The notes below the pieces were generated by a model. It made no database searches, was not told where the DNA came from, and saw nothing but the letters and a program-made list of their open reading frames with translations. This document shows positions 46,749 to 58,270 of a stretch of 64,000 nucleotides of DNA, piece by piece (position 1 is the stretch's first letter; each line of letters opens with the position of its first letter). A program made the position numbers and the translations under genes. The stretch comes from Camellia lanceoleosa (Eukaryota > Streptophyta > Magnoliopsida > Ericales > Theaceae): positions 107,906,682 to 107,970,681 of the forward strand of contig CM045762.1 of NCBI GenBank assembly GCA_025200525.1, given 5' to 3'.

Positions 46749-48930
46749 TGTAACGCCCTCAAAATAAACCCATAAATCATACATTCTTGACATGCTTAGA
46801 CATAAGAGAATAAAGTATAATTACATATCATCAGAGTATTCATTATAAAATGTATTACATGTTGACAACAAAAGTAAATGCCCTACGGCTTACAACTTTC
46901 CAAGTCAACACTTGGTTACAAAAAGAGAGAACTAACTCTACACAAAATAAGCTATTGGCTTGATATACATGTAATACAAAAAAAAAAAAAAAAAGAAAAA
47001 AAAAAAGGGTCCAACAGCCTCAAGCCTTCCAAGCTATGTTCTTGGAGGTGGCATAATACTTGTACCTGAAAATGATGTCCCATATAGAGTGAGCCAATAC
47101 CCAGTAGAGATATACTAAACATAATATGAGCAGTAACTAACACATTAGTATTTGATAAATGTTTAACTCACATAAATCAATTCATAACCCATTTCAATTA
47201 CATGACAAATATGTCCATGTTTCATTCCATTTTCCATTTCTTAACCAATTTCTTAATTCATAACTATGGCTCAGAACCTGGCCAAACAACTTAAATAAAA
47301 TTACACCTCATATCAACAGTGCCTCCATTTCAATTGAGATAGCAACTCAAATTAAACACTTCATACTTCACAACAGATACACATAATTGCTGTATCAATC
47401 TCAAATAAAGCACCTTTGTACTTCATATATGATGCATAGATTTGCTGTATCAATACTTCAATAGATACACATAATTGCTATATTGATGGAGTCCATCCCC
47501 TATCTCCTCCCAAACAATATTCGGTTTAGGAGTCTATCCCATATCTTCTCCTAAACCGTGGAATACATCCCTTATCTCATCCCACACAATACAATGTATA
47601 TAAACACATATCATATACATAATCAATCAATACACAAATTTGATGTATTATCCCAACCGTCATATTCGATGAAATATTCAATTGATTAGTTTTAGTTTGC
47701 CTAATCATCATGCATTGTCTACAACAATCAAGACTATCCTCTACCGATAGTCCAAAGCAGTTATTTCCAAACAGATAATAAATGCCTCAACAGATATATA
47801 ATTTTAGCATTTTCAAAGTGAGCGATTAATAAATCCAACTCCACCATTCTATCTCATAATGAGCTAATTTCATTATTTCCAACTCAATTTCACATTTCCA
47901 TAACAATTGTCATTAATTACACTAATGACCCAAATATACCCAAATATGGCATTTTCTCCCTTTTTCTCAATATTGACCCAAAGGTCCAAATATTATCAAC
48001 AACATCAATAACCTCCTTTTTAGACCCAAAACACATATGTTTGAATCAAAAGAGCAAAACCCCTCTTTTCAATATAACACATTACAAACCCTAACTTTTC
48101 GAATCAAACCATTTATACAAAAAGCTCAACGTTTAGGTTAAAGCTCATAAAAATGAGTAGGAATCCCTACCTCAAGAGATGAGACCCAATGGAGAAGATG
48201 AAGAATTTCGAGATGCTCCAAAACCCAAGATTTTTTTGATCAAAAGATAGCCCACACCAAGATCAACACTTTTTACAAAGGCCCAAAGGTGGGAGATCAC
48301 TAGGGCTAGATAATTCCTTAGAGAGAAGGTAAGGTTTTAGAGAGAGGAGCTCTCCAATGGAGGCTTTGAAAAAGTAGGAGAGAGAAAGAAAATCAAAAAG
48401 TGATCCAAAAAGATGAAACTCAGACTGATATAAAAGTCTTTCCGCTCGAGCGTAGAAACCCCTGCTCGAACTTCAGACACAGACTCACGCTCGAGCATCA
48501 AAACGCCCGCTCGAGCGTCGGATGCACACTCACAGAAGTTTTGTAGGCGATGGTCCCCGCTCGAGCGTCAAACTCCCCGCTCGAGCAAATGAACAAAATC
48601 AAAGGGTCACGCTCGAGCGTCAAATCTCCCGCTCGAGCGTACGAAGACCTGCAGAGAAAAATACTGGGAGATAGAAATTCACGCTCGAGTGTCAAAACGC
48701 CTGCTCGAGCGGAAAAGCAACAACAAAGGCCCCACTCGAGCGTGAAGGCCAAATTCTGGGCATCAACTTTTGGTTCCAAAGCACAACCAACCTATTTCAA
48801 ACCTGCCCAACACAACCCAAGACTCAAATACAAAGAGTAAGGGAAGAAAATGAGAATGAGACAACCACAACCACGGAGCCAAGTCCAGAATACAATATAC
48901 AAAGGAAAGGAAAACCGGGATCGCTATAAC
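46749..48930 (-). repeat. 3' LTR of the Tekay-like element
   Basis: Plus-strand left edge TGTAACGCCCTCAAAA; right edge ...gatcgctataac next to the polypurine tract. Matches 54342-56468 over nearly its whole length with scattered substitutions and small indels. Differences include a longer poly-A/AAG tract at 46978-47007 and one more CTCGAG pair at 48612-48637. Confidence 0.9.
48445..48740 (-). promoter_or_regulatory. CTCGAG pair array in Tekay-like 3' LTR
   Basis: Motif starts: 48445, 48465 (CTCGAA), 48490, 48510, 48560, 48580, 48612, 48632, 48684, 48704 and a single at 48735. Each of the five pairs is separated by exactly 20 bp. Next to the array stands 'gatataaaagtc' (48427-48438), a good TATA box on the plus strand but a poorer one on the element's own strand. 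Confidence 0.65.
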
Positions 48931-48945
48931 CTTCCCCCCTTAAAG
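48931..48945 (-). other. Polypurine tract of the Tekay-like element
   Basis: On the minus strand CTTTAAGGGGGGAAG lies directly before the 3' LTR start. Confidence 0.75.
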
Positions 48946-49343
48946 AATTTCGTCCCCGAAATTAAGTACAAGTTTTCAAAAACAAGTTTTTCTCAATTCT
49001 CAACAATATTACAATTCATTACCCAACAACTTGACCCATTACCGGTCATTCCATCTCTATTCAAGAGGCATTTCACAATATATACTCAATATGCATTATT
49101 AGCATGCTTTGCCTTGAAATTTACCAATTTCAACACATTTTTCACAATTCCATATCATATTCAATGTTCATGATATATTTCCATTTCTACAATACATTCA
49201 ACATATGCAATGTTACATTAAACCTCCTTTTCAAGGCAAGTTTCAAAATACTTCCATAAATCAAAACATATACAATGTTTTACAACTCAAGACATATTTA
49301 ATGCTCTTAAAGTTCATCAATATTACAAAATTCCAATACATGG

Positions 49344-49600
49344 TTAAACATTTACAAACAAGTCCGGATACTTCTCACGGACATCCACCTCACATTCCCA
49401 AGTGGCTTCCTCCACTCCATGATGTTTCCACAAAACCTTTACTAAGGGAATGGTCTTGCCTCGCAAGACTTGATCCTGCCTATCCAAGACCCGAACCAGT
49501 CTCTCCTCATACGAGATATCCTCGTCAACCTCCAAATCGGTCCAATCCAGCACATGGGACGGATCCGGCTTATACTACCGAAGCATACTAACATCAAACA
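49344..49600 (-). pseudogene. Chromodomain at the integrase C-terminus
   Basis: Minus-strand frame LDWTDLEVDEDISYEERLVR, then VLDRQDQVLRGKTIPLVKVL and KHHGVEEATWECEVDVREKY, PDLF. This is the chromodomain typical of plant Tekay/Del chromoviruses, which directs integration to marked heterochromatin. The aromatic cage residues of this subtype cannot be judged with certainty here; the EEATWE core is kept. A stop near 49576 separates it from the upstream integrase. Confidence 0.85.
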
Positions 49601-50603
49601 CGTCAGCACTCTGGACAACTACAGCGGTAAAGCTAAACGGTATGCAACCTTCCCAATCCTCTCAAGGATCTCAAAGGAACCAATAAATCGAGGGGACAAC
49701 TTCCCACTCTTCCCAAACCTCATCAAACCTCGCCTAGGTGATATTTTCAGAAAAACATGATCACCTGTCTCAAATGCCAAAGGCCTCCTCCTACGGTCGG
49801 CATAACTCTTTTGGCGACTCTGGGTTGTAACAAGCCTTCTACGGATAAGCTCAACTTTCTCCATCGTTTCCCTCACCAACTCCGGGCCTAACAAAGGTGC
49901 ATCACCCACCTTAGCCCAACAAACTGGAGACCTACATGGTTGGCCCTACAAGGCCTCAAACGGTGCCATACCGATACTCGTCTAAAAACTGTTGTTGTAG
50001 GCAAACTCCACCAAGGGCAAGTGCCTCTCCCATGACCCATTAAAGTCAAGAACACAACCTCGAAGCATGTCCTCAAGGATCTGAATAGTATGCTCGGACT
50101 GCCCGTCAATCTGAGGATGATAAGCCGTGCTAAAGGTCAATCTAGTGCCCAAGGCACTCTGCAAACTCTGCCACAACCTAGCAGTAAAACGAGAATCTCT
50201 ATTTGAGACGATTGACACTGGGACCCCGTGCAACCTCACTATGTCCTGAATATACAAGTCGGTAAGATGATCTATCAAATCTCTCACGCGCATAGGGATG
50301 AAGTGCGCCGACTTAGTCAACCGGTCTACAACCACCCAAATAGCATCAATACCCCGTTGAGTCCTCAGAAGACCTATAACAAAGTCCATGGTGACGTGCT
50401 CCCATTTTCACTCGGTAATAGGCAAGGGTTGCAACAAACCCGCTGGTCTCTGATGCTCGGCCTTCACTTGTTGACAAGTAAGGCATTTTGATACGAAAAC
50501 TGCCACATCTCTCTTCATAACCCGCCACCAAAATTGGCAACGCAAATCACGATACATCTTGGTGCCTCCCGGATGCACTACAAGGTGTGAATGGTGAAAC
50601 TCT
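49600..50603 (-). pseudogene. Integrase of Tekay-like element, second catalytic Asp lost
   Basis: The HHCC region is around 50600-50440 (HHSHLVVHPGGTKMY, CLTCQQVKAEHQ). The core is at 50389-49982: MDFVIGLLRTQRGIDAIWVV, VVDRLTKSAHFIP (first Asp kept), VSIVSNRDSRFT (the usual SDRD has become SNRD) and QIDGQSEHTIQ (Glu kept). The Asn codon AAT is at 50201-50203, one G-to-A change from GAT. The C-terminal part 49909-49619 includes SYADRRRRPLAFETGDHVFL and GKLSPRFIGSFEILER. Stops at 50600, 50403, 49979 and 49946. Confidence 0.85.
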
Positions 50604-51300
50604 CAGAGTACCTCCTCTCGGCAAGACTCCGGCACAAACAAACGGTCTTGGTATCTCACACTCAGGTCGGGATACACAAATAAACCGTTCTTAGCCTTCC
50701 CACTGGAGATCTTCTCTCGAAGGGATTCTACCTCAAGGTCACCTTTCTGTGCCTCTAACACTCGAGTCACAAGTGTAGGTTGTGCAACAAAAGAAAATAA
50801 GGCCGTAGCCTCCACAGATTCGTCCAGAAGCAAATCAAACTCGCCAAGTGCACCTAACATCTCCCACTCTCGGATGGCTATACAAGCTACATCACTAATG
50901 GATTTGCTACTAAGGGCATCGGCCACAACATTGGCCTTTCTCGGGTGATAGTGCAACTCGAAGTCATAATCCTCTATGAACTCCATCTATCTTCTCTGCC
51001 TCAAATTCAAGTCTCTCTGTAAACAGGTACTTCAAACTCTTATGATCCGAGAATACCTCGAATCTCTCACCATAAAGGTAGTGTCTCCAAGTCTTCAAGG
51101 CAAAGATCACTACTGCTAATTCTAGGTCACGTGTAGGGTAATTCCTCTCGTGTATTTTCAACTGACGTGAGCCATAGGCTACCACTTTCCCCTCTTGCAT
51201 CAACACACAACCCAAACCCTCTCATGAGGCATCACAATAAACCCCATAACCCAAACCTCTCTCTGGGATAATCAACACAGGAGCAGTGGTCAATCTAACT
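50603..51300 (-). pseudogene. RNase H and integrase linker of Tekay-like element
   Basis: RNase H reads YGVYCDAS, a stop, then [39 protein letters not shown] and [12 protein letters not shown] frame shift near 51005-51020 moves into the frame [29 protein letters not shown]. Catalytic Asp and Glu positions (YCDAS, DLELAV, SDHKSL, ADAL) are still readable. Confidence 0.85.
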
Positions 51301-51308
51301 TTCAACTC

Positions 51309-52820
51309 TTAGAACGACTTTTCACAAGTCTCACTCCATACAAATTTGACCCCTTTCCACGTCAATCTAGTCAACGGTGAAGCTAGCTTGGAGAAATCTT
51401 TCACAAACAGGCAGTAATACCCAGCTAATCCCAGAAAACTGCGGATCTCAAAAACACTCTTAGATTGTGCCCAATCTTGCACTGCCTCTATCTTGGATGT
51501 ATCAACAGACACCCCTTCCCCAGAAACCACATGGCCTAAGAACTTAACCTCTCTTAGCCAGAACTCACATTTCCCGAACTTGGCATACAGCCTATGGGCT
51601 CTAAGCAACTCAAGCACCACTCTCAAGTGTTCCTCGTGCTCCTCCTCAGAAGGTGAATAAATCAGAATGTCGTCCACGAAAATGACCACAAAGCGATCTA
51701 AGAATTCCTAGAATATCTGATTCATCAAATCCATAAACACTGCCGGTGCATTGGTGAGCCCAAATGGCATCACCAGAAACTCGTAATGGTCATACCACGT
51801 ATGGAATGCCGTCTTCGGAATATCCTCCTCCCTGACCCTCAACTGGTGGTAACCCCAAATCAAGTCTATCTTAGAGAAACAACGAGAACCCTTCAATTGG
51901 TCAAACAAATCATCTATATGGGGCATAGGGTACTTATTTTTGACCGTTGCCCGATTCAACTTCCGATAATCAATGCAAAGTCTCAAGGCACCATCTTTCT
52001 TTTTAGCAAAGAGGGCCGGTGCTCCCCACGGTGAAACACTAGGGTGAATAAAGCCTTTATCCAGTAACTCATAGAGTTGAATCTTTAACTCACTCAACTC
52101 GACTCGGCCAAAACGATAAGGTGCCATAGAAATCGGCACCATTTCGGGCCCTAAGTCAATAGAGAACTCTATCTCTCGATGAGGTGGCAAACTAGCAAGA
52201 TCCTCGGGAAAGACGTCCGAGTACTCGCAAACCACTTTCGGCAGTACAGTCTGGGTCTCATCACACTCACCATTCATAAAGCTAGCAAGCAGACCACTAA
52301 GTTCAGTCTGCCCTCGCGGATTATACACCGGTGGCAATACACTACCAACCCAATCCCCCAAGAAATGGAAACAATCCCCGCTCAGGGTACATAGTGTGAT
52401 CCTCTGGCGGTAGCAATCAATAACAGCCCGGTATGACGATAACCAGTCTATACCCAAAATAACATCAAAACCCGACATAGCCATAACTACAAAAGAAAAT
52501 GGAAGTCGGCGATTAGCTACCTCTATGTCACACCCTCTACACCCTTGTTTCAAAATCAACTCACCCCCAACAGGTGATACAACACAAATAGGAGATGCTA
52601 ACTGTGCCAACTCCAACCCCAAAACAGATGCAAATGCAGCAGATATAAAAGAAAGGGATGCACCTGTATAAATCAACACACTGGCAACCGAGTTGCAAAA
52701 CAAAAAGGTACCTCTCACAACAGATGGAGCCGGTACTAGATCTTGTGCGATAACAACATACACATGCCCTGTAGGCCCTTGATCTACCTGCTCACCTCTA
52801 GGAGCAAAAGATTGCTGCAT
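51309..52820 (-). pseudogene. Protease and reverse transcriptase of Tekay-like element; protease active site changed
   Basis: The long frame 52820-51708 (370 codons) starts with the protease: [20 protein letters not shown], where the usual Asp-Thr/Ser-Gly has become Tyr-Thr-Gly (TAT codon at 52668-52670), then [21 protein letters not shown] follows: [52 protein letters not shown] and [20 protein letters not shown]. After a stop at 51705-51707, RT continues in frame: [20 protein letters not shown] (VDD active site), [27 protein letters not shown]. The RT catalytic residues are intact while the protease is not. Confidence 0.9.
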
Positions 52821-52859
52821 AGACTGGGACGACGAAGCTCCCTGATTGGCCCTTGAGGC

Positions 52860-53974
52860 CTAAATTAACTGAGCTGGCTGAAAACTCTGCCTCTGCCCTG
52901 ACTTTGGCTCTGAGGTCGAGCCGAAGATGAAGCTGCTCTCTGACCTCCTCCCCTCTGCGGGCAAGCTGGAGACTTGTGGCCCAGCTGACCACACTTGTAA
53001 CAAGTCACGTCTCCCTGATTACCTGTCCCAGAACCCGAACTCGATATTGGAAAGGTTGATCTAGCAAATGCACCTTGGGACTGCTGAGGGTTAGAACCCC
53101 TCTACTTCTTACCGTCCCCCTGACCATCCTAACTCCTCTTGGAGCCTCTCTGCCTCTCCTCCTCCTCCTGTATCATAATCTCCATATGGGCCGCAGCATC
53201 CACAAGGCGCCCATAATCCTAGGTCATAGAACCCCCAACTCTCATCTTGAGCTTGTGCCTCAGCTTCTTCTCGAACTCAAGGCAACGGCGTTCCTCAGAG
53301 GCCACAAGCTTAGGTGCGAACCTAGATAGACTAGTAAATGCAGCCTTAAACTCAGCCACTGATAAACTCAGCTACTTAAGCTGACAAAACTGGTCTATCA
53401 ATTTCTCCATGGCAGCTGGAGATAGAAACTTCTCTTGGAAAGCATCCACAAAAGCATCCACAAAAGCCTCCCACGTGCCACCAATACGGCCCCTAATGTA
53501 CTTCCACCACTAACTCGTATCCCCTTATAGTTGGAAAGATTCCAACGTCACTTTCAAAGCCCCGTCTTCGATGCCAAGCATCTCAAACGTCTTTGTTATC
53601 TATTCGAGCCATTCATCAACTTTCAGTGGCTCTTTCGAATTCCCCACAAACTCGTCCAGATTAGACCGGAAAAACTCCCTCTTCAGAAAGGAAGGCCCTG
53701 CATCAACAACCTGGGCCTGAACTTGATTCTCAGCTCTGAGAATGCCTATGGATTCCCTCAAGGCTCCTACTATCTCGCGGGCTAAGGTACCCAAGGCCTG
53801 CTGTCCCGCTGGCTCGACCACATTGGCCTGATGAACACCCTCTTGCTGCGCCGAAATATCATTTTGTAAAGGCATCTCTTGCCTACCAGGCCTACCACGT
53901 CTACCTCCACGTCCTCGTTCTCGTCCTCGTCCTGACATCCTAATAAAGGTTACGAAGAACATTAGCACATTCAC
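52860..53974 (-). pseudogene. gag of Tekay-like element
   Basis: The N-terminus 53974-53600 is Arg/Gly-rich (MSGRGRERGRGGRRGRPGRQ) followed by a linker and FRSNLDEFVGNSKEPLKVDEW, the start of the capsid domain. Capsid residues continue to about 53150 through many frame changes and stops. The zinc knuckle lies at about 53010-52970: CYKCGQLGHKSPAC, a complete CCHC. The spacing from the primer site (about 350 bp) is normal. Confidence 0.8.
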
Positions 53975-54326
53975 AAATGCGCCGAAGCTATAACACTCGC
54001 GTCCTAATGCACGGACAACTGTAATTCACTCCATGTAAGCACATAATCACATAAGCACTTACGAATTTCATTTCCAGAAAATGATAGTCCCGAGGCATTG
54101 CTAGAGTTCCGGTTAGAAACAGCATTGATCAAGTGCTTTTCCAACAAGACTAACAGAAACCCAAGGATCCAATTAACATCCTAGAAATTAAATTCCATAC
54201 CCATATAGTCATATAAGCATGTTATCAAATAAACACATACTATCATACATAAGTCTCTAACAAGCGAGACAAACCCATTGTGATACTAATCACTTCCCAC
54301 ATACCCAAAGTATTCAAACCTGGTAC

Positions 54327-54338
54327 GCTCTGATACCA
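54327..54338 (-). other. Primer-binding site (iMet tRNA type)
   Basis: On the minus strand TGGTATCAGAGC, the standard start of the site complementary to the 3' end of initiator Met tRNA, 3 bases after the LTR end. Confidence 0.85.
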
Positions 54339-54341
54339 AGT

Positions 54342-56468
54342 TATAACGCTCTCAAAATAAACCCATAAATCATACATTCTTGACATGCTTAGACATAAGA
54401 GAATAAAGCATAATTACATATCATCAGAGTATTCATTACAAAATGTATTACATGTTGACAACAAAAGTAAATGTCCTACGAGCTTACAACTTTCCAAGTC
54501 AACACTTGGTTACAAAAAAGATAGTACTAACTCTACACAAAATAAGCCTTTGGCTTGATATAGATGTAATACAACAAAAGAGTCCAACAACCTCAAGCCT
54601 TCCAAGCTACGTCCTTAGAGGTGGCATAATACTTGTACCTGAAAATGATGTCCCATATAGGGTGAGCCAACACCCAGTAGAGATATGCTAAACATAATAT
54701 GAGCAGTAACTAACAGATTAGCATTTGATAAATGTTTAACTCACATAAATCAATTCATAACCCATTTCAATTACATGACAAATGTGTCCATGTTTCATTC
54801 CATTTTTCATTTCTTAACCAATTTCTCAATTCATAACTATGGCTCATAACCTAGCCAAACAATTTAAATGAGATTACATCTCATATCAACAGTACCTCCA
54901 TTTCAATTGAGATAACAACTCAAATTAAACACTTCATACTTCACAATAGATACACATAATTGCTATATCAATCTCAAATAAAACACCTCCGTACTTCATA
55001 TATGATACACAGATTTGCTGTATCAACACTTCAATAGATACACATAATTGTTGTATCGATGGAGTCCATCCCCTATCTCCTCTCAAACAATATCCAGTTT
55101 AGGAGTCTATCCCCTATCTTCCCCTAAACCGTGGAGTACATCTCCTATCTCCTTACACACAATACAATGTATATAAACACATATCATAAATACATAAATT
55201 TGATGTATTATCCCAACCGTCATATTCGATGACATATTCAATTGATTAGTTTTAGTTTGCCTAATCATCATGCATTGTCTACAACAATCAAGACTATCCT
55301 CCACCGATAGCTTAAAGCATTTATTTCTAAACAGATAATAAATGCCTCAACAGATATATAATTTCAATATTTTCAAAGTGAGCGATTAATAAATCCAACT
55401 CTACTATTCTATCTCATAATGAGCCACTTTCATTATTTCCAACTCAATTTCACATTTCCATAACAATTGTCATTAATTACACTAATGACGCAAATATACC
55501 CAAACATGGCATTTTCTCCCTTTTTCTCAATATTGACCCAAAGGTCCAAATATTATCAACAACATCAATAACCTCCTTTTTAGACCCAAAACACATATGT
55601 TTGAATCAAAAGAGCAAAACCCCTCTTTCCAATATAACATATTACAAACCCTAACTTTGCAAATCAAACCATTTATACAAAAAGCTCAACGTTTAGGTTA
55701 AAGCTCATAAAAATGAGTAGGAATCCTTACCTCAAGAGATGAGACCCAATGGAGAAGATGAAGAATTTCGAGATGCTCCAAAACCCAAGATTTTTTTGAT
55801 CAAAAGATAGCCCACACCAAGATCAACACTTTTTACAAAGGCCCAAAGGTGGGAGATCACTAAGGCTAGATGATTCCTTAGAGAGAAGGTAAGGTTTTAG
55901 AGAGAGGAGCTCTCCAACGGAGGTTTTGAAAAAGTAAGAGAGAGAGAAAATCAAAAAGTGATCCAAAAAGATGAAACTCAGACTAATATAAAAGTCTTTC
56001 TGCTCGAGTGTAGAAATCCCTGCTCGAGCTTCAGACACAGACTCACGCTCGAGCATCAAAACGCCCGCTCGAGCGTCGGATGCACACTCACAGAAGTTTT
56101 GTAGGCGATGGTCCCCGCTCGAGCGTCAAACTCCCTACTCGAGCGGAGGAACAAAATCAAAGGGTCACGCTCGAGCGTACGAAGACCTGTAGAAAAAATA
56201 CTGGGAGATGGAAATTCACGCTCGAGCGTCAAAACGCCCGCTCAAGTGGAGAAGCAACAACAAAGGCCCCCGCTCAAACGTGAAGGCCAAATTCTGGTTA
56301 TCAACTTTTGGTTCCAAAGCACAGCCAACCTATTTCAAACCTACCCAACACAACCCAAGACTCAAATAAAAAGAGTAAGGGAAGGAAATGAGAATGAGAC
56401 AACCACAACCACGGAGCCAAGTCCGGAATACAATATGCAAAGGAAAGGAAAACCGGGATCGCTATAAC
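54342..56468 (-). repeat. 5' LTR of the Tekay-like element
   Basis: Edges TATAACGCTCTCAAAA and ...gatcgctataac. Compared with the other LTR it carries C-to-T/G-to-A type changes, including TGTAAC to TATAAC at the edge and CTCGAG to CTCAAG at 56241, as expected from decay of methylated cytosines. A 32-bp deletion near 56176 removes one member of two neighbouring motif pairs. Confidence 0.9.
56003..56278 (-). promoter_or_regulatory. CTCGAG pair array in Tekay-like 5' LTR
   Basis: Motif starts: 56003/56023, 56048/56068, 56118/56138, single 56170, 56221/56241 (CTCAAG) and a degenerate single at 56273. Intact pairs keep the 20-bp spacing. Half of the fourth pair and half of the fifth appear fused by the 32-bp deletion. 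Confidence 0.65.
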
Positions 56469-57480
56469 TGAGTTTATGTGCACTTCGTAGTGACAGTGCA
56501 TGATACAATGCTAACAAATTGGCCTGCGAAATGACAAAAAAAAAAAAAGAAGAAGAAGAAGAAAAGAAAAGTTCATTAGAACTCTGTTTGCTAAATCATA
56601 CTTTGCTTCCATGTAGAAACTTCATGGATCATAGATTTGCAATTACAGAAACTAAAGTAGGTTTCAATACATTTGTTTTGTTTTGTTTGTTTGTTTGTTT
56701 TTTTTTTTTTTTTTTTTAATAATAAGATTTGTTGTGATGTACGGTATTGAGTTTTGAGTTTTTGTTTAGGAAAAGTATGTTGGGAAAATGAGTGTAGCTA
56801 AAATGAGAATATCGAAATAGAGGAGTACTGTTCATAAGAGAAGATAAAGTAAGAAATGAAAAAAGTTGGAAGTGGTTCCAATTGGAGATAAAATGATATT
56901 TGAGATAGTACAGCTACACTGTTTAGGTGATTTGATTGATGTAGAAGACCAAAGAGAACATGATTAAGTTAATAAGATATGATGTGATTACCTTCAACTT
57001 AATTTAAAATACAGCTTCTGATAGAATTTAAAATATATTTATACTTGGACAAAAGAGATAGAGAATGAATATTGATAAGAGCATGTGATCTACTTTTTGT
57101 TGAAATTGAATGTGAAAATTTGACTAGTGGATTAACACAATCCACAATAATTATGCCATGTGCCTCAATATTTATGTAGAATTTGACCTAAAATAAGTAT
57201 GCTCATTAATTGACTTAAAAATGTGGTGAGAGAGTAAGTTGGGGATTATGTGGCCTCATCAATTGTGATGGTACATGAGAAAGATTAGCAAGACAATGAT
57301 GCTTAATATAGATACCATCCCAAACCACATCTTTGCTCTCTTTTTTTCTTTTATTTATTTATATTTTTTTTTTTTGTGAGAACAATAAAGAACAATAATA
57401 TTAATCATATAGATTGTTTACTTTTCTAGCCAGACTTTGAGCTAGATTTATTACATAATGATCTACCTTAGATATAGCTA
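56469..57480 (+). other. CACTA internal sequence without a gene
   Basis: AT-rich with poly-A/GAA near 56537-56565 and poly-T near 56697-56717. No ORF with coding character. Confidence 0.6.
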
Positions 57481-57499
57481 AAAATGAAAAATAACAGCT

Positions 57500-57690
57500 T
57501 AATGACCTCATATCTGCCAAAATAGTAATCAAAGCCTAGTCTAGCCCCTCAGTATATCCACCAAGACCTGGTTGTTAGTGAATATAGAAATGGAGGACTG
57601 CTCCTCTTTCTTGGCCCACTGAATAGCTTCAAAGTATGCTCATGCTTCTGCCATATTAGGAGTGCCCAAATATACTTGAATGGCTTGATG
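57500..57690 (-). pseudogene. LINE-type RNase H fragment inside the CACTA element
   Basis: In reverse complement the frame gives IQVYLGTPNMAEA, YFEAIQWAKKEEQSSISIFT and NNQVLVDILRG. The AEA..A...A pattern followed by a short beta strand and a (D/N)xQ-like segment is that of RNase H-like domains in plant LINEs and related ORFs. It is only about 60 residues, with a stop, and I see no adjoining reverse transcriptase. Confidence 0.55.
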
Positions 57691-58159
57691 GTATGTTTGA
57701 TTTTGATTTTTAATCTGAGAATGAGATTTAGATTAAGGGTGAGAGGAGTAGAGATTCAGATTAAGAGTGAGAGGAGGAGAAGAGGTATTTTGTGTTAAAT
57801 TAAGGCCTTAACCTATTCCTCTTCTTTGCAACTCTACTGTTTCACACCAACTATACTTTCTATAAAAAAATAAAAAATAAAAAAATCTTTTTGTCAATCA
57901 AATATTTATGTTTTTTTTTTGGTTTGCATTTAATTATCTAGTTAATTCTATCACTGTTGGGTTGCATGTGTTACGACTTTTTACATATTGCCTAATAATT
58001 CTATGGAAATTAGCGACCTTTTATTTTGTCTTTTATTGGTTCCAAATTTGTTAAGAGTGTGCACTATGTCAATATGCTTCAATATAAGATTTCCTACCTC
58101 ATTTGTTCTCTAAATTGGCTTCTTATTTTCACTTTCTTTCCCTGGTAAGTTATAGTCAT

Positions 58160-58270
58160 GGGTGAGCTATTTTCCAAGTTCAGCAGACAGGACAGTGAAG
58201 TTTTGGGATTTGAAAACCTTGGAACTGATTAGATCTACCAGATCGGAGGAGGTATTAGGCTTGTGCGACC
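58160..58270 (+). pseudogene. Captured katanin p80-like WD40 fragment
   Basis: The plus-strand frame reads SYFPSSADRTVKFWDLKTLE, LIRSTRSEEVLGL. The phrase ADRTVKFWDL.T.ELI is the core of a WD40 repeat as found in the plant katanin p80 subunit, which helps cut microtubules. Upstream 'cctggtaagt' and downstream sequence have no further coding match that I can see. A single exon piece, about 35 residues, inside the CACTA transposon. Family assignment is from memory. Confidence 0.55.

Larger units (their letters stand above)
46749..56468 (-). mobile_element. Full-length Ty3/gypsy element of Tekay/Del chromovirus type, 9.7 kb
   Basis: Two direct LTRs (46749-48930 and 54342-56468) enclose gag, protease, RT, RNase H, integrase and chromodomain on the minus strand, with an iMet-type primer site next to the 5' LTR and a polypurine tract next to the 3' LTR. 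The domain order and the C-terminal chromodomain place it with plant chromoviruses of the Tekay/Del group. The five bases flanking each end (gttcc on the left, tgagt on the right) do not match. Many stops and active-site changes show that it is dead. Confidence 0.9.

Noticed and set aside
48427..48438. tataaaag as the TATA box of the Tekay-like LTR
   Set aside because: It reads on the strand opposite to the element; on the element's strand the match is weaker, so it is noted but not called as a promoter.
48550..48840. 96-codon ORF across the CTCGAG array, and its counterpart near 56108-56467
   Set aside because: ORFs arise because the motif array lacks stops; they are on the strand opposite to the element and not conserved in frame between LTRs.
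49470..50491. Plus-strand ORFs over the Tekay integrase
   Set aside because: Shadows of the minus-strand polyprotein.
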